Below are positions 48,617-58,175 of a stretch of 64,000 bases of DNA, one piece after another. Both the position numbers and the translations under genes were made by a program. Location of the stretch: NCBI GenBank assembly GCA_963784415.1, contig CAWARK010000006.1, forward strand, positions 301,246 to 365,245. The letters are read 5' to 3'. Position 1 is the first letter of the stretch. Every line of letters begins with the position of its first letter. Source of the stretch: UBA7672 sp963784415. GTDB lineage: Bacteria; Pseudomonadota; Alphaproteobacteria; Caulobacterales; Hyphomonadaceae. The notes under the pieces were generated by a model. It worked only from the letters and a program-made list of their open reading frames with translations. It made no database searches and had not been told where the DNA came from.

Positions 48617-50446
48617 TCAGAGCCCTGCGGCTGTCGCAATCCAGAAGGTAGCGAGAGACGCAACATACGCCAAGCTGATCAGGTAGGCGAACAGGAAGCC
48701 TGTCCATTTCCACGAGTTGGTCTCGCGGCGGACGGTCGCCAGCGTCGCAAAGCATTGCGGCGCATAGACGTACCAGGCGATGAAACTCAGCGCCATCGGC
48801 AGCGACCACGCCGCCGCCATCGTCGTCTGCAGCGCCTGGCTGGTCTCGTCGACCGGACCCAGCGAATAGATCAGGCCGAGCGAGGACACCGCCGCTTCGC
48901 GCGCCGCCATGCCGGGGATCAGCGCAACCACCATTTCGAGGTTGAACCCGATCGGCTTGAAGATCGGCTCGATCACCTTGCCGATCATGCCGGCGTAACT
49001 GCCTTCAAGGCCCGTTCCGCCATTGGGGAAATACGCCAGCACCCACAGCGCAATTGTCGTCCCGAAGATGATCGTGCCAGCGCGCTTGAGAAACGCCCAG
49101 GCTTTCGAGACGAGGCCGAAGACATAATCGCGCAGGACCGGCAGCTTGTAGGTCGGCAGTTCCATGATCAGCGGCTGGCTCGGCCCCTTTGTCGCGGTGC
49201 GTTTCAAGACGAACGCCACGCCCACGGCGCTGATGACGCCGATGACGTAGAGGCCTGTGAGAACGAGGCCCTGCAGGTTGAACGGCCCGACCTGCTGCTG
49301 CGGGATAAAGACGCCGATCAGCAACGTGTAGACCGGCAGGCGCGCCGAGCATGTCATCAGCGGCGCCACCATGATCGTCGTGATCCGGTCGCGCTCTTCT
49401 TCAATGGTCCGCGCCGCCATGATGCCGGGAATGGCGCAGGCAAAGCTCGACAGCAGCGGAATGAACGCTCGCCCGTTGAGGCCGACGCGCAGCATCAGCT
49501 CATCCATCAGGAAAGCCGCACGCGCCATGTAGCCCGAAGCTTCGAGGAACAGGATGAAGGCGAACAGGATGATGATCTGCGGCAGGAACACGACGACAGA
49601 GCCGACGCCATTGATCGCCGCGTCAACGACAAAGCCATGCAGGATCGGATCGGTAATCATCGGCGAGACAGTCGCCTGAAGCCAGGCAAACCCCGCCTCG
49701 ATCTGGTCCATCACCGGCGTCGCCCAGGCAAACACGGCCTGGAACACCACGAACAGGACGACGGCCAGAACCGCCACTCCGGCGACCGGGTGCAGCAGGA
49801 TCGAATCCATCACCCGCGTGAACTTGTTCATCGCCGGCTCGACCATCGTCGCATCGGCAATGCGCCGCGACTCGCGCTGCAAGGCGCGGAGGTCATGGTT
49901 CGGCTCGGTGACGACTTCGCCGCGCGGCAGGGCATTCAGCAACTCGTCGATCTTGGCAATCAGCGCTTCGCGTCCAGCCTTGCGAGTGGCGCGGGTCGCG
50001 ACCACAGGCACACCCAGCATCTCGGAAAGTTTCGGCACGTCGATCTTCACGCCATCGCGCTCGGCAAGGTCGATCATGTTCAGCGACACGATCACGGGCA
50101 GGCCAAGCGCCTTCATCTGCAGGATCGTGTGCAGGTGCGTGCGCAGGTGGGCGGCGTCGGCCACGAGTATCAGCGCGTCCGGCGGCGGATCGCCCCTTTT
50201 GCCCTGGATAGCCTCGACGGCGACGCGCTCGTCCAGCGACCGCGCCTCGAGACCGTAAATGCCGGGCAGGTCGACCAATGTGATGATCGCCCCACCGGGC
50301 GTCTCGAACTTGCCGTTCCGCGTTTCCACGGTCGTGCCGGCATAGTTCGCCGTCTTGGCGAGCCCCCCGGTCAGGCCGTTGAAGAGTGTGGTCTTCCCGC
50401 TGTTCGGCGCACCGACCAGCGCTAGCCGCAAAGTTCCCGGGGTCAC
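48617..50446 (-). CDS. feoB: Ferrous iron transporter B
   Basis: Inner-membrane Fe(II) uptake. 609 aa, shorter than E. coli FeoB but typical for this group. N-terminal GTPase domain: P-loop GAPNSGKTT, switch DLPGIYGL, and NMIDLA. The membrane part begins near residue 220; the gate motifs SSFACAIPGIMAART and MVALIPGMAAREAAVSSLG are present. GTG start overlaps the feoA stop by GTGA. Confidence 0.95.
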   Translation of the reverse strand: MTPGTLRLALVGAPNSGKTTLFNGLTGGLAKTANYAGTTVETRNGKFETPGGAIITLVDLPGIYGLEARSLDERVAVEAIQGKRGDPPPDALILVADAAHLRTHLHTILQMKALGLPVIVSLNMIDLAERDGVKIDVPKLSEMLGVPVVATRATRKAGREALIAKIDELLNALPRGEVVTEPNHDLRALQRESRRIADATMVEPAMNKFTRVMDSILLHPVAGVAVLAVVLFVVFQAVFAWATPVMDQIEAGFAWLQATVSPMITDPILHGFVVDAAINGVGSVVVFLPQIIILFAFILFLEASGYMARAAFLMDELMLRVGLNGRAFIPLLSSFACAIPGIMAARTIEEERDRITTIMVAPLMTCSARLPVYTLLIGVFIPQQQVGPFNLQGLVLTGLYVIGVISAVGVAFVLKRTATKGPSQPLIMELPTYKLPVLRDYVFGLVSKAWAFLKRAGTIIFGTTIALWVLAYFPNGGTGLEGSYAGMIGKVIEPIFKPIGFNLEMVVALIPGMAAREAAVSSLGLIYSLGPVDETSQALQTTMAAAWSLPMALSFIAWYVYAPQCFATLATVRRETNSWKWTGFLFAYLISLAYVASLATFWIATAAGL

Positions 50447-50697
50447 TCCGATGGCTCCACCAGCACCACGGCCGCCTCGGACTTGCGCAGGGCGATCACC
50501 GTGCGGTTGAGCCTGAATGACAAGGGAGCGCCGCCGAGCCAGCCGCGGGCCAGCAACTCCACCTCGTCCCCCTCGGCAAACCCGATCTCGCGCAGCTTCG
50601 CGACCAGCGAGGCATCGCCGATACCGAAGCCGCTGACGCGGGCAACCTTGCCCATGCCCAGCGTGTGCATTCCAACGGAGATCGTGCCGCCATCCAT
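50443..50697 (-). CDS. feoA: Ferrous iron transport protein A
   Basis: 84 aa SH3-like domain (VSGFGIGDASLVAKLREIGF, FRLNRTVIALRKSEAAVVLV) that partners with the FeoB GTPase. ATG 50697. A Fur-like box ends 14 bases upstream. Confidence 0.92.
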   Translation of the reverse strand: MDGGTISVGMHTLGMGKVARVSGFGIGDASLVAKLREIGFAEGDEVELLARGWLGGAPLSFRLNRTVIALRKSEAAVVLVEPSE

Positions 50698-50710
50698 GTG
50701 CAGTTCTTAT

Positions 50711-50725
50711 TGAGAAGCATTCTCA
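50711..50725. promoter_or_regulatory. Fur-like box of the feo operon
   Basis: TGAGAAGCATTCTCA: arms TGAGAA / TTCTCA around GCA. It matches the alphaproteobacterial Fur family consensus style and lies in the feoA leader, where repression by iron-bound Fur is expected. Confidence 0.65.
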
Positions 50726-50764
50726 GAAGCAATGGGCTTCATGTCACAGACGACATGTACACAA

Positions 50765-50780
50765 TGATTCCTAGGAATCA
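50765..50780. promoter_or_regulatory. Perfect 16-base palindrome between feoA and the exporter
   Basis: TGATTCCTAGGAATCA is fully self-complementary. One end is the TGA stop of the adaptor gene; the site is 68-83 bases upstream of feoA. It may be a second operator for feo or belong to the 3' end of the adaptor transcript. Confidence 0.45.
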
Positions 50781-51755
50781 GTTCCCAACGGTCACGGCAG
50801 TTGCAACTTCCGGCGTCGTGGCCGAACCGCTGCCATCCTTGACGAATTTCACCAGCACCCGCTGCCCGACCAGCACCGGCGCCGATTCAGCGTTGACCAC
50901 GACCTCGACAACGCGCTCGTCCGCCCGCTCGCTCGGATCATCCGACCGCAGCTTGCGCGCGCCCATGACGCCGGCGATTCGCACCACCTCGCCCGGATAC
51001 GATGACTTCTGGTCGGACTCCGGGACGATCTCCACCTTCTGGCCAACCTTCACCTCGTTGACCGACCGCTCCTCGACCTCGGCCCGCACGATGCGCTGGC
51101 TGTCCGGTTGCAACTGGAACATGGCGGTGACGCTGAAGGTCGAGGCGCCGGAACCCGGGTTGGCATAGCGCCGCACGATCGTGCCGTCGGCCGGCGCGCG
51201 GATCACATGCAGCTCAACCTGATAGTTGGCTTCGGCCAGTTGGGCGCGCACCAGCGAGATCGACGACTTCTGTGCGCTGACCTGCGCGTTCAGCTGCTTG
51301 GTGGCGTCCTGCGCTTGCTCATAGACTTGCGTCGAGGCGGCGTTCTCGTCCGTCAGGCGCTTCAGCCGGGATTCTTCACGCAAGGCCGCTTCAAGTTGTA
51401 CCTGAAGGATCGGCAGCTGCGCTTCGGACTGCTGCAACTGGGCGGCAACCCGATTGCGCGAGAGGCGGGAGTCTTCATCTTCCTGCCGGGCGAGGACCTG
51501 CCCCGTTTTCACCTTCTCGCCTTCCTGCACCAGCACTTCGCTGACGATGCCGGGCGCGCGCGCAGCGATATCAACGAGGCCGCCTTCGATATCCACCTTG
51601 CCGGCGGCGATCGCGGAATAGGGCGTCTTGATTGACGCCGGATCGATCTTGGCGCCGGGCGCCTTGGCGTCCGGACCACCGGGAGGCGGGCCGCCGCAGG
51701 AGGCCAGGGCGAGCAGGCTGGTTGCAGCAACGAAGGAGAGGAGGAGGCGGTTCAT
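50778..51755 (-). CDS. HlyD-type periplasmic adaptor (lipoprotein) of an ABC exporter
   Basis: 325 aa. Lipobox LLALASC. Barrel-sandwich (lipoyl-like) half VDIAARAPGIVSEVLVQEGE, coiled-coil hairpin (QQSEAQLPILQVQLEAALRE, QAQDATKQLNAQVSAQKSSI), and matching second lipoyl half. It links the ABC pump to an outer-membrane channel that is not in the window. Last of three genes with the ATPase and permease; the pump's substrate is unknown. Confidence 0.88.
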   Translation of the reverse strand: MNRLLLSFVAATSLLALASCGGPPPGGPDAKAPGAKIDPASIKTPYSAIAAGKVDIEGGLVDIAARAPGIVSEVLVQEGEKVKTGQVLARQEDEDSRLSRNRVAAQLQQSEAQLPILQVQLEAALREESRLKRLTDENAASTQVYEQAQDATKQLNAQVSAQKSSISLVRAQLAEANYQVELHVIRAPADGTIVRRYANPGSGASTFSVTAMFQLQPDSQRIVRAEVEERSVNEVKVGQKVEIVPESDQKSSYPGEVVRIAGVMGARKLRSDDPSERADERVVEVVVNAESAPVLVGQRVLVKFVKDGSGSATTPEVATAVTVGN

Positions 51756-51770
51756 GACGGTTTTCCGTTC

Positions 51771-52565
51771 TCAGTGATGGTGCGCGAACAGGGCAGGATC
51801 GGCGTTGGTCGAGGTGATCTGCCCGTCTTCGATTGTGATGATGCGATCGGCAAACCTCGCGAGCCTGGCGTCGTGCGTCACGCACAGCACCGTCGCGCCC
51901 TGCTCCTTTGCGCACTTGCGCAGCAGCGTCATGACGATGTTGCCGTTCTCGCCGTCGAGCGCAGAGGTCGGTTCATCCGCGAAGATCAGCCGGGGCTTCT
52001 TCGCAAGCGCGCGCGCAATCGCTACACGCTGCTTCTCGCCGCCCGACATGCGATCAGGCCGGTTGTTGAGCCGATGACCGAGGCCGACATCTACAAGCGT
52101 CGCTTCAGCCGCCGCCTTGCGCGCCGACTTGCCCTGCTTCATGAACTTCAGGACGACCTGCACCTGCTGGCTGGCGTTCAACGCCGGAAACAGGTTGAAA
52201 CCCTGGAAAATGAAGCCGCAATTGGCGAGGCGGAAGCGGTCGATCTTCTTGCGCGACATCTTCCAGATGTTGGTGTCCAGCGCCACGACACGGCCCTTGT
52301 CCGGCTTCATCAGTCCCGACACAGCAGCGAGAAGCGTGGACTTTCCAGATCCTGAAGGCCCCATCACGAGCACGATTTCGCCGGGCTCGATCAGCAGATC
52401 GATGCCCTTGAGGACATCGACCATCATCTGTCCGGCCTTGAAACTCTTCGTGATGCCGCGCGCTTCGATGGCCCAGCGTTTGCCGGCTTCTTCAGGGCGC
52501 GGCGTTACGTCGGACGCGACGACGTCCTCGATCTCTGTCTTCTTCTTGCGGAGTGCGTTGATCAT
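51771..52565 (-). CDS. ABC transporter ATP-binding protein (DevA/LolD type)
   Basis: 264 aa. Walker A GPSGSGKST, Q-loop FQGFNLFPALNA, signature MSGGEKQR, Walker B LIFADEPTSALD and H-loop VTHDARLARFAD. About 30 extra N-terminal residues (basic, then acidic). It overlaps the permease stop by four bases. Energises the exporter with permease 52562-53704. Confidence 0.93.
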   Translation of the reverse strand: MINALRKKKTEIEDVVASDVTPRPEEAGKRWAIEARGITKSFKAGQMMVDVLKGIDLLIEPGEIVLVMGPSGSGKSTLLAAVSGLMKPDKGRVVALDTNIWKMSRKKIDRFRLANCGFIFQGFNLFPALNASQQVQVVLKFMKQGKSARKAAAEATLVDVGLGHRLNNRPDRMSGGEKQRVAIARALAKKPRLIFADEPTSALDGENGNIVMTLLRKCAKEQGATVLCVTHDARLARFADRIITIEDGQITSTNADPALFAHHH

Positions 52566-53704
52566 TTGAGCAGGTCCGCAGGTTCGCCCTTCTTGAGGGC
52601 ACCAAGGGTGAGCGCGCCGGAGCCGATGGAGATCAGCAGCAACAGCACGCCGGTCTGGATCAATGAACCGGCCTCAAAACCCATCGGGAGATTGACCAGT
52701 TTCGCCAGCATCGCCACGCCCGTCATCAGTAGTGCCGCCGCGCCGATACCGAGCACACCGACCCAGAGCGAGAGCTCCATCACGACAGCGCGCAACTGGC
52801 CGATCGATACGCCAAGCGCACGCAGGCTGGCGAATTCCTTGATGTTGGCGAGGATCGCGCCGCGCAGCGTCTGCCACGTGATGACGACGCCGATGATGAA
52901 CCCAATCGCGCTGAGGAAGGTGAGCAGGATGACGATGAAGCCTTCCGACATCATCGCCTTGGTGGTCGATGCCGTCAGCTCCGGCTTGGTCCATGCGCGG
53001 TAGAGGCCATCGGACATGGCGTTGAGTTCATCGCGAACGCGCTCGATGTCTTTCAGCGTTCCGTTGCTCTTGATCCGGACCATCAGCAGGCCGAGTTGCT
53101 CGTCATTTGCGCGGCCCATCAGGCGCTGCGTCTGGCGAGACATCACCAGGCTCGGCAACTGGGCGTTGGCGTAACCATCCATGATCAAGGCCACGCGAAC
53201 CGTGCGTCCGTTGAGCGTCGCCTGATCGCCCAGCTTCACGCCCAGCTGCTTCACGGCCGAAACATCGATGCCGACGGCGTAGGGCTCTTCGATGGCGTGC
53301 CGCATGCTGTCGGTGAAATCGTCCGGCAGCGTCAGGCCATTGGGAGATGTGTCGATGATCATGATGTTGACCATCGAGGGCGAGGGTTCGCCCGGACCAT
53401 AGAAGCGGCCAAAATCGTCGGGCAGGTCCTGCACTTCGACGACGTCGGGATGGCGATAGATCAGCGGCACCACGCGCTTGGGCAGCGAGCCCGAACCACC
53501 GCCCGGCCCGCCGCTGGCTTCCGCCTTGGGCGACATGATGATCAGCTCGGCCCGCGACTTGTCGATCGTCACGGTGAAGGACTGCATCATGCCGATGAAC
53601 ATGGCGCCGAGCGCCAGCATGAGCACGCCGGCAAGCGCCAGCGCGATGATAGCGGCGAGATAGCGTCGCCACTCATAAATGAGCGTCGAGAGCGCAAGGC
53701 TCAT
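52562..53704 (-). CDS. ABC transporter permease (FtsX/DevC type)
   Basis: 380 aa. Four helices: one at about 14-40 and three after residue 250 (IVILLTFLSAIGFIIGVVI and following), with a large periplasmic domain between. Together with the ATPase and HlyD-type adaptor it resembles DevBCA-type glycolipid or peptide exporters. First gene of the operon; the palindrome at 53758 is the likely operator. Confidence 0.9.
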   Translation of the reverse strand: MSLALSTLIYEWRRYLAAIIALALAGVLMLALGAMFIGMMQSFTVTIDKSRAELIIMSPKAEASGGPGGGSGSLPKRVVPLIYRHPDVVEVQDLPDDFGRFYGPGEPSPSMVNIMIIDTSPNGLTLPDDFTDSMRHAIEEPYAVGIDVSAVKQLGVKLGDQATLNGRTVRVALIMDGYANAQLPSLVMSRQTQRLMGRANDEQLGLLMVRIKSNGTLKDIERVRDELNAMSDGLYRAWTKPELTASTTKAMMSEGFIVILLTFLSAIGFIIGVVITWQTLRGAILANIKEFASLRALGVSIGQLRAVVMELSLWVGVLGIGAAALLMTGVAMLAKLVNLPMGFEAGSLIQTGVLLLLISIGSGALTLGALKKGEPADLLK

Positions 53705-53757
53705 TACGGATCCCTCTTAGGAAGCCACGTTAGATTTTGAGGGGTCCTGACACCCGC

Positions 53758-53776
53758 GATATCGATATTCGATATC
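53758..53776. promoter_or_regulatory. Palindromic operator of the ABC exporter operon
   Basis: Arms GATATCGA and TCGATATC around TAT, 54 bases upstream of the permease start. Such sites bind TetR- or PadR-type repressors; no regulator gene adjoins. Confidence 0.5.
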
Positions 53777-53871
53777 ACGCCACAGCGCAAGTCGTTCCCC
53801 CACACAAACGCCGCCGGAGACGTCTGTTTGCCCGGCTCACATAAGCGGGAAACCGGGCCGTTTCTAGGCCA

Positions 53872-55236
53872 TCAGGCTGGGGAAAGCCCCAGCCATTTTC
53901 GCGCGAACGGAAGTCGGCGCAGCGCCACCCACTCAATAATCCCGATCGTCACCAGGCTGATCCCCAGCACGGGCAACAGAACCGCGCAGACCACGATCAG
54001 CGCGCCAAGCCCCCAGCCGATCCGCGCATCGGGTATGGGCGGCGGCGCGCCGAGCACGCCTTCAGGCGCGCGGCGACGCCACATCACGAACGCGCTGACG
54101 CAGAGCGTGATCAGCCCAAGAGCGGTGAGCACGCCGAGCACCTGGTTGAGCGGCGCAAACAACTGCCCTTCATGCACGGCGATGCCGACGCCGACGATCT
54201 GGTCGATGATATGCTTCTCGCCGAATGTCCTGGTCGCCAGCACTTCGCCCGTCATGGCCGACAGCGCGACGTCCGCGCGGGCCGGGCGATTCTGCGCATC
54301 CGACCTGGCCCACCAGTTGGGGTCTTTCTTGCTGGGCGGCGTCAGCAGGACAGGCGCGGCAAGATTCTGCGCCGTCGCACTGGCGACAATCACATCCAGC
54401 GATGCGCCGTGGTTCATGTGCTCCATGCCGGCCATGGCGCCCATGCCATCACTCGTTTTCTGAGCGCCCATGTGTTCGGCATGTTCGCTGTCGCCGGCGA
54501 GCTTCCAGTCCTGCGTGATCGGGGCCGTGCCGGTCATCGCGCGGACAGATTTGAACGCACTGCCCCAGACCGTCGCCCATGGCAGGCCGGACAGCAGCAG
54601 CACGAGCGCAAACGCAGACACCCACAGGCCAACCACGGCATGCAGATCCCGCCAGAAGCGTTTCGCGCCCTGCCCAAGTCTTGGATACAACAGGCCGGCG
54701 AGCCCCTTCGCGCCGCGCGGCCACCAGAGATAAAGCCCCGTCAGGATCATCACGATCGCCCAGCACGCGGCGAGTTCGACTAGGTAGGAGCCCCATGGCC
54801 CCAACATCAGTTCGCCGTGCAGCCGGAAGATCGCGCGCTCAAGCGTGTTGCCTTCGTCGCGCGTCTTCAGCACCTGAAGCGTATCTGGATGGACATAGAC
54901 CCGCGTGCGCGCGCCATGATCGGAGATCACCACGCGCGCCGCGTCGTCGGCGTGTTCCGGCAGAACGATAGCCGCCAGCGTCGAACCGGGATGCGTCGCG
55001 AGCGCTGCATCCACGATCTGCTGCTGGCTGGCCGGATGGCCCGTGCGTTCCAGTGAAGAGAAGTCGCGGTCGAACCAGCCTTCGAGCTGCGGGCGGAACA
55101 GGTAGGCAGAGCCTGTCACCGCCAGCCAGATCACGAATGGAATGCAGATGAGGCCAGCGTAGAAATGCCAACGCCACAGCGTCCGATAAAGGGCGCCCTT
55201 GCCTTCCGTATCGCGTGCCTCGACCACGTTCTTCAT
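53872..55236 (-). CDS. PepSY-associated TM protein with His/Met-rich loop
   Basis: 454 aa. Four or more membrane helices (about 26-45, 150-172, 200-222 and two near the C-terminus) with PepSY-like extracytoplasmic parts. A loop at about 252-277 is rich in His and Met (HAEHMG, MGAMAGMEHMNHG), a pattern that binds copper. PepSY-TM proteins act as inner-membrane reductases or transport helpers after TonB-dependent uptake. Same direction as the TonB receptor just upstream (12 bases). Confidence 0.85.
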   Translation of the reverse strand: MKNVVEARDTEGKGALYRTLWRWHFYAGLICIPFVIWLAVTGSAYLFRPQLEGWFDRDFSSLERTGHPASQQQIVDAALATHPGSTLAAIVLPEHADDAARVVISDHGARTRVYVHPDTLQVLKTRDEGNTLERAIFRLHGELMLGPWGSYLVELAACWAIVMILTGLYLWWPRGAKGLAGLLYPRLGQGAKRFWRDLHAVVGLWVSAFALVLLLSGLPWATVWGSAFKSVRAMTGTAPITQDWKLAGDSEHAEHMGAQKTSDGMGAMAGMEHMNHGASLDVIVASATAQNLAAPVLLTPPSKKDPNWWARSDAQNRPARADVALSAMTGEVLATRTFGEKHIIDQIVGVGIAVHEGQLFAPLNQVLGVLTALGLITLCVSAFVMWRRRAPEGVLGAPPPIPDARIGWGLGALIVVCAVLLPVLGISLVTIGIIEWVALRRLPFARKWLGLSPA

Positions 55237-55247
55237 GTGCGCTCCCG

Positions 55248-57587
55248 CTAGAAACGATAGGTCAGCTCGGCGCTGGCCGTGCGTTGCGGAAACGGGTGGA
55301 ACAGAAAGTAATCATTGCCGCCGAAGTTCTCGAGGCTGATCGCGGCCGTCCAGTTCTGGTCGATGTTGTAGGCGACGCGCGCGTCCCACGTCATGAAGGC
55401 CTCGAAGCCCTGATAGGTGTGGCTCACCGTGTCGATATTATCGATGGTGGCATAGACGCGGTCGAAATAGCGGCCAGCGAGCGTGAACGCCCACTTGTCG
55501 TCCGGGCGATACGTGCCGACCAGCGTGGCGCGCCATTCGGGAACGCCGGGCGTCTGCTTGCCGACAGCTGCGGGGAATGCGGTGTCTTTCGCAGTTTTGG
55601 AGTCGACCCATGTGGCGCTGCCGGTGAGCGAGAGGCCCTGGATCAGCAGGTTGTCCTTGGTCGCGACCAGTTCAACGCCACGGCTTTCGACCTTGTCGAT
55701 GTTCTGGACGAAGTTGTAGAGCGTCGGCGAGCCGATCACGAGCGGCGCCGACTGCGAGATCAGCGCGTCGTCGATATCTTCGGTGAAGTAGGTCAGCCGG
55801 ACATTGCCGTCCTCAATGGAATGCTCGATCGACCATTCCGTCGACAGCGCATCTTCGGGACGGAGGTTCGGGTTCGGCACGGTCAGCGTCGCGCCTGTGG
55901 TGATCGCCTGGTAGAGTTCGCTCACGGTCGGGAAGCGATAGGCCTGCCCGATTGATGCCTTGGCCGACCAGTCAGGCGCAAACTCCCAGCGGACGGAAGC
56001 CTTGGGCGAGAACTTGTTCGCCTCGATCTCCAGCTGGTTCACATTGAGCGCGGGCGTCGCGGAGAAGTTCTGGCCGTCAAAGGCCTTCCACGACTCGTAG
56101 CGGCCGCCGGCGACGAGGGTCACCGCATCGGTGATGCCCCACGCGTCCTGCACCCAGACGCCCGTCGACTCGGTCTTGCCGCGCGAGGCGTTGACCAGCG
56201 CACCGGGCGCGCCGTTGAGCCAGTCGGTCGTCGAGAAGCGTTCGTTCTTCAGCTCATAGCGGTCGCCATGCGCGCCGAACGACAGCTCGTGACCGGGCGC
56301 AACACGCCAGATGCCTTTTGCGTCGAGCGTATCCCAGCCCGTGCCATCGCCCCGAACGATCGCGCCTGCCCCGCCCGCATAGGCTGCAGGAAGCGCCGTG
56401 GTCGGCAGGCGTTGCTCACTCTGCGCGTAGTCATAGGTCGTGGCGACAACGCGCCAGTCAAAGTCCGCGCCAGCCTTGCCCGTCAACGACAGCGAATGGT
56501 TCCACTGCTCTTCTTCGGTCTCGTAGACGTTGTTCGAGAATGCGCTAGCCGCAATCGTGTAGCGCTGGCCGTCGATGTTGAACGGACCGCCCGCGAACAC
56601 CGGATTGCCTGACGCATCGCGCAGATATGTCTGCACATCCGACGACGTGTCGTTGGCGAAGCGACCGACCGTGTAGGCCAGGCGCGTATTGCCATCGATG
56701 TCCCACGCGGCTTTGAGCTTGATGTTGTCCTGCACCTGATCTTCCAGCGCGCCGGCGCCGAGCACGACGATTGGTAGAGCAAGCCGGTTGGCGTCGGCGA
56801 AAGCACCTGTCAGCACGGGATCTGCCGGCAGCGCCGCTGTCGCTGACCGCGTGGCGGTCACATAGGCGAGCGGATGGCTGGAGCTGTCGGTGTGCGTGGC
56901 GGAGAGCCAGAACGACAGCGGGCCGAAGCGATTGCCGATCGTCGCGCTAGCCTGCCAGGCGTTGAACGTATCGTCGGTGGCGTACTGTTCGAACTTGTGC
57001 GCGCTGCCCTGCACGCCGACCGAGCCTTCGAACTTCTCGGGCATGCGCGTGTTGATCTCGACCACGGCGCCGATCGAGTTGCCTGCATAGGCCGCCGAGA
57101 ACGGGCCGTAATAGACGTCGACCGAGCTGATCTCTTCCGGCGAAACCATCCCCCACTTCGGAGACCCGTTGCCGTTATTGTTGCCGATCAGCGCCGAGAT
57201 GAGCGCGCCGTCGACATAGATCAGGCTGCGCGCGCTGGCGCCAACGCCCGACGTGCGGGTGGTCATCGGCGCGAAGGTGTCGCCGATATGCCGCTTGCGA
57301 ACCACGATGTTCGGCAGGTAGCGCAGCGAGTCTTCGGCATTGGTTACCGCAGTCGTGGTGGCGATCTCCTCCGCCGTGATGGTCGCAACGGATGCCGGGT
57401 TTAGTTGCTGGACGGGCTTCTCGCCGGTGACGACGACAGTGTCCTTGCCGGCATCGTCAAGATCTTCAAAGGGCCCGGCCCCGTTAAGGTTAGACTGGGC
57501 GAGGGCTGGAGCGGCAAATGCTCCTGCAAGTGTCATCGCAAGGCCGGAAACGGCGCAGGCGGAGAGGAAACGGTATCTGGGGTTCAC
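55248..57587 (-). CDS. TonB-dependent outer-membrane receptor
   Basis: About 779 aa from GTG 57587, where the signal peptide (SACAVSGLAMTLAGAFAAPALAQ) begins; an ATG at 57662 would add 25 unconvincing residues. TonB box DTVVVTGEKP, plug (PEEISSVDVYYGPFSAAYAG), barrel with terminal F (LTYRF). The neighbours (DUF2946 and PepSY-TM with Met/His loop) suggest metal, possibly copper, uptake. Direct evidence for the ligand is lacking. Confidence 0.88.
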   Translation of the reverse strand: MNPRYRFLSACAVSGLAMTLAGAFAAPALAQSNLNGAGPFEDLDDAGKDTVVVTGEKPVQQLNPASVATITAEEIATTTAVTNAEDSLRYLPNIVVRKRHIGDTFAPMTTRTSGVGASARSLIYVDGALISALIGNNNGNGSPKWGMVSPEEISSVDVYYGPFSAAYAGNSIGAVVEINTRMPEKFEGSVGVQGSAHKFEQYATDDTFNAWQASATIGNRFGPLSFWLSATHTDSSSHPLAYVTATRSATAALPADPVLTGAFADANRLALPIVVLGAGALEDQVQDNIKLKAAWDIDGNTRLAYTVGRFANDTSSDVQTYLRDASGNPVFAGGPFNIDGQRYTIAASAFSNNVYETEEEQWNHSLSLTGKAGADFDWRVVATTYDYAQSEQRLPTTALPAAYAGGAGAIVRGDGTGWDTLDAKGIWRVAPGHELSFGAHGDRYELKNERFSTTDWLNGAPGALVNASRGKTESTGVWVQDAWGITDAVTLVAGGRYESWKAFDGQNFSATPALNVNQLEIEANKFSPKASVRWEFAPDWSAKASIGQAYRFPTVSELYQAITTGATLTVPNPNLRPEDALSTEWSIEHSIEDGNVRLTYFTEDIDDALISQSAPLVIGSPTLYNFVQNIDKVESRGVELVATKDNLLIQGLSLTGSATWVDSKTAKDTAFPAAVGKQTPGVPEWRATLVGTYRPDDKWAFTLAGRYFDRVYATIDNIDTVSHTYQGFEAFMTWDARVAYNIDQNWTAAISLENFGGNDYFLFHPFPQRTASAELTYRF

Positions 57588-57764
57588 GGGTGTACTCGGT
57601 GTTTTCGGGTGACAAGCAAGTCTGAGGCCTCGATTTCGCCCACCACGACACATGCTCCGCATGCGAGGGCGTCAGTGCCTCGGGTCAAAAACCCGTAAGA
57701 CACACGGCGACAGGAAGCGCGACATCGCCCTTGCGCGGCGATTAAGCCGGCGAGCGATGAAACG

Positions 57765-58175
57765 TCAGATGCTTGTGGGAGGTCCGGTCGACGGCGGCGG
57801 CGGCGCGGCAATGCCGCGGCCAGGAATCAGGTCGCGAATTTCAGTGAAATTCACATCGCGCACGGCCACGAAAGCGACCGGCTGGGCAACCACATCATGC
57901 GAAGCGATTGCGGTGACGCTGGCGCAGAAAACGCACGGCTGCTGGTTGTTCGACGATTTGCCTTTGACGGGCGCGTCGATGATCTTGCCCGTATCGAGGT
58001 CGACCACTTTCTGCGCGCCAGCATGCGCGTCGCAGAATTCGAGGGTGAGATAACGTCCGGAGCCCGTGTCCGCCTCGGCCAGCATGAAGCCAGCCGGCAG
58101 GACAGCGCGCACAATGAGAGCGAGCAGCGCGATTGCGCCGAGCCTCCCACTCATGCGGTGCATCCAGGTGATCAC
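57765..58175 (-). CDS. DUF2946-like membrane protein with CxxC
   Basis: 136 aa. One N-terminal helix (LGAIALLALIVRAVLPAGFM), then a periplasmic part with Cys48, His51 (FCDAH) and Cys81, Cys84 (CVFC), the DUF2946 arrangement. A Pro-rich tail follows. GTG 58175 has GGAG six bases upstream. DUF2946 genes often stand with TonB receptors and copper genes. Confidence 0.75.
   Translation of the reverse strand: MITWMHRMSGRLGAIALLALIVRAVLPAGFMLAEADTGSGRYLTLEFCDAHAGAQKVVDLDTGKIIDAPVKGKSSNNQQPCVFCASVTAIASHDVVAQPVAFVAVRDVNFTEIRDLIPGRGIAAPPPPSTGPPTSI

Noticed and set aside
48755..50425. Plus-strand open frame of 556 codons opposite feoB
   Set aside because: Shadow of FeoB; the product is Arg/His-rich and has no recognisable domain.
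57600..57764. Possible cobalamin riboswitch before the TonB receptor
   Set aside because: I could not find the conserved B12 box or the paired core; GGCACTGACGCC resembles it only loosely.
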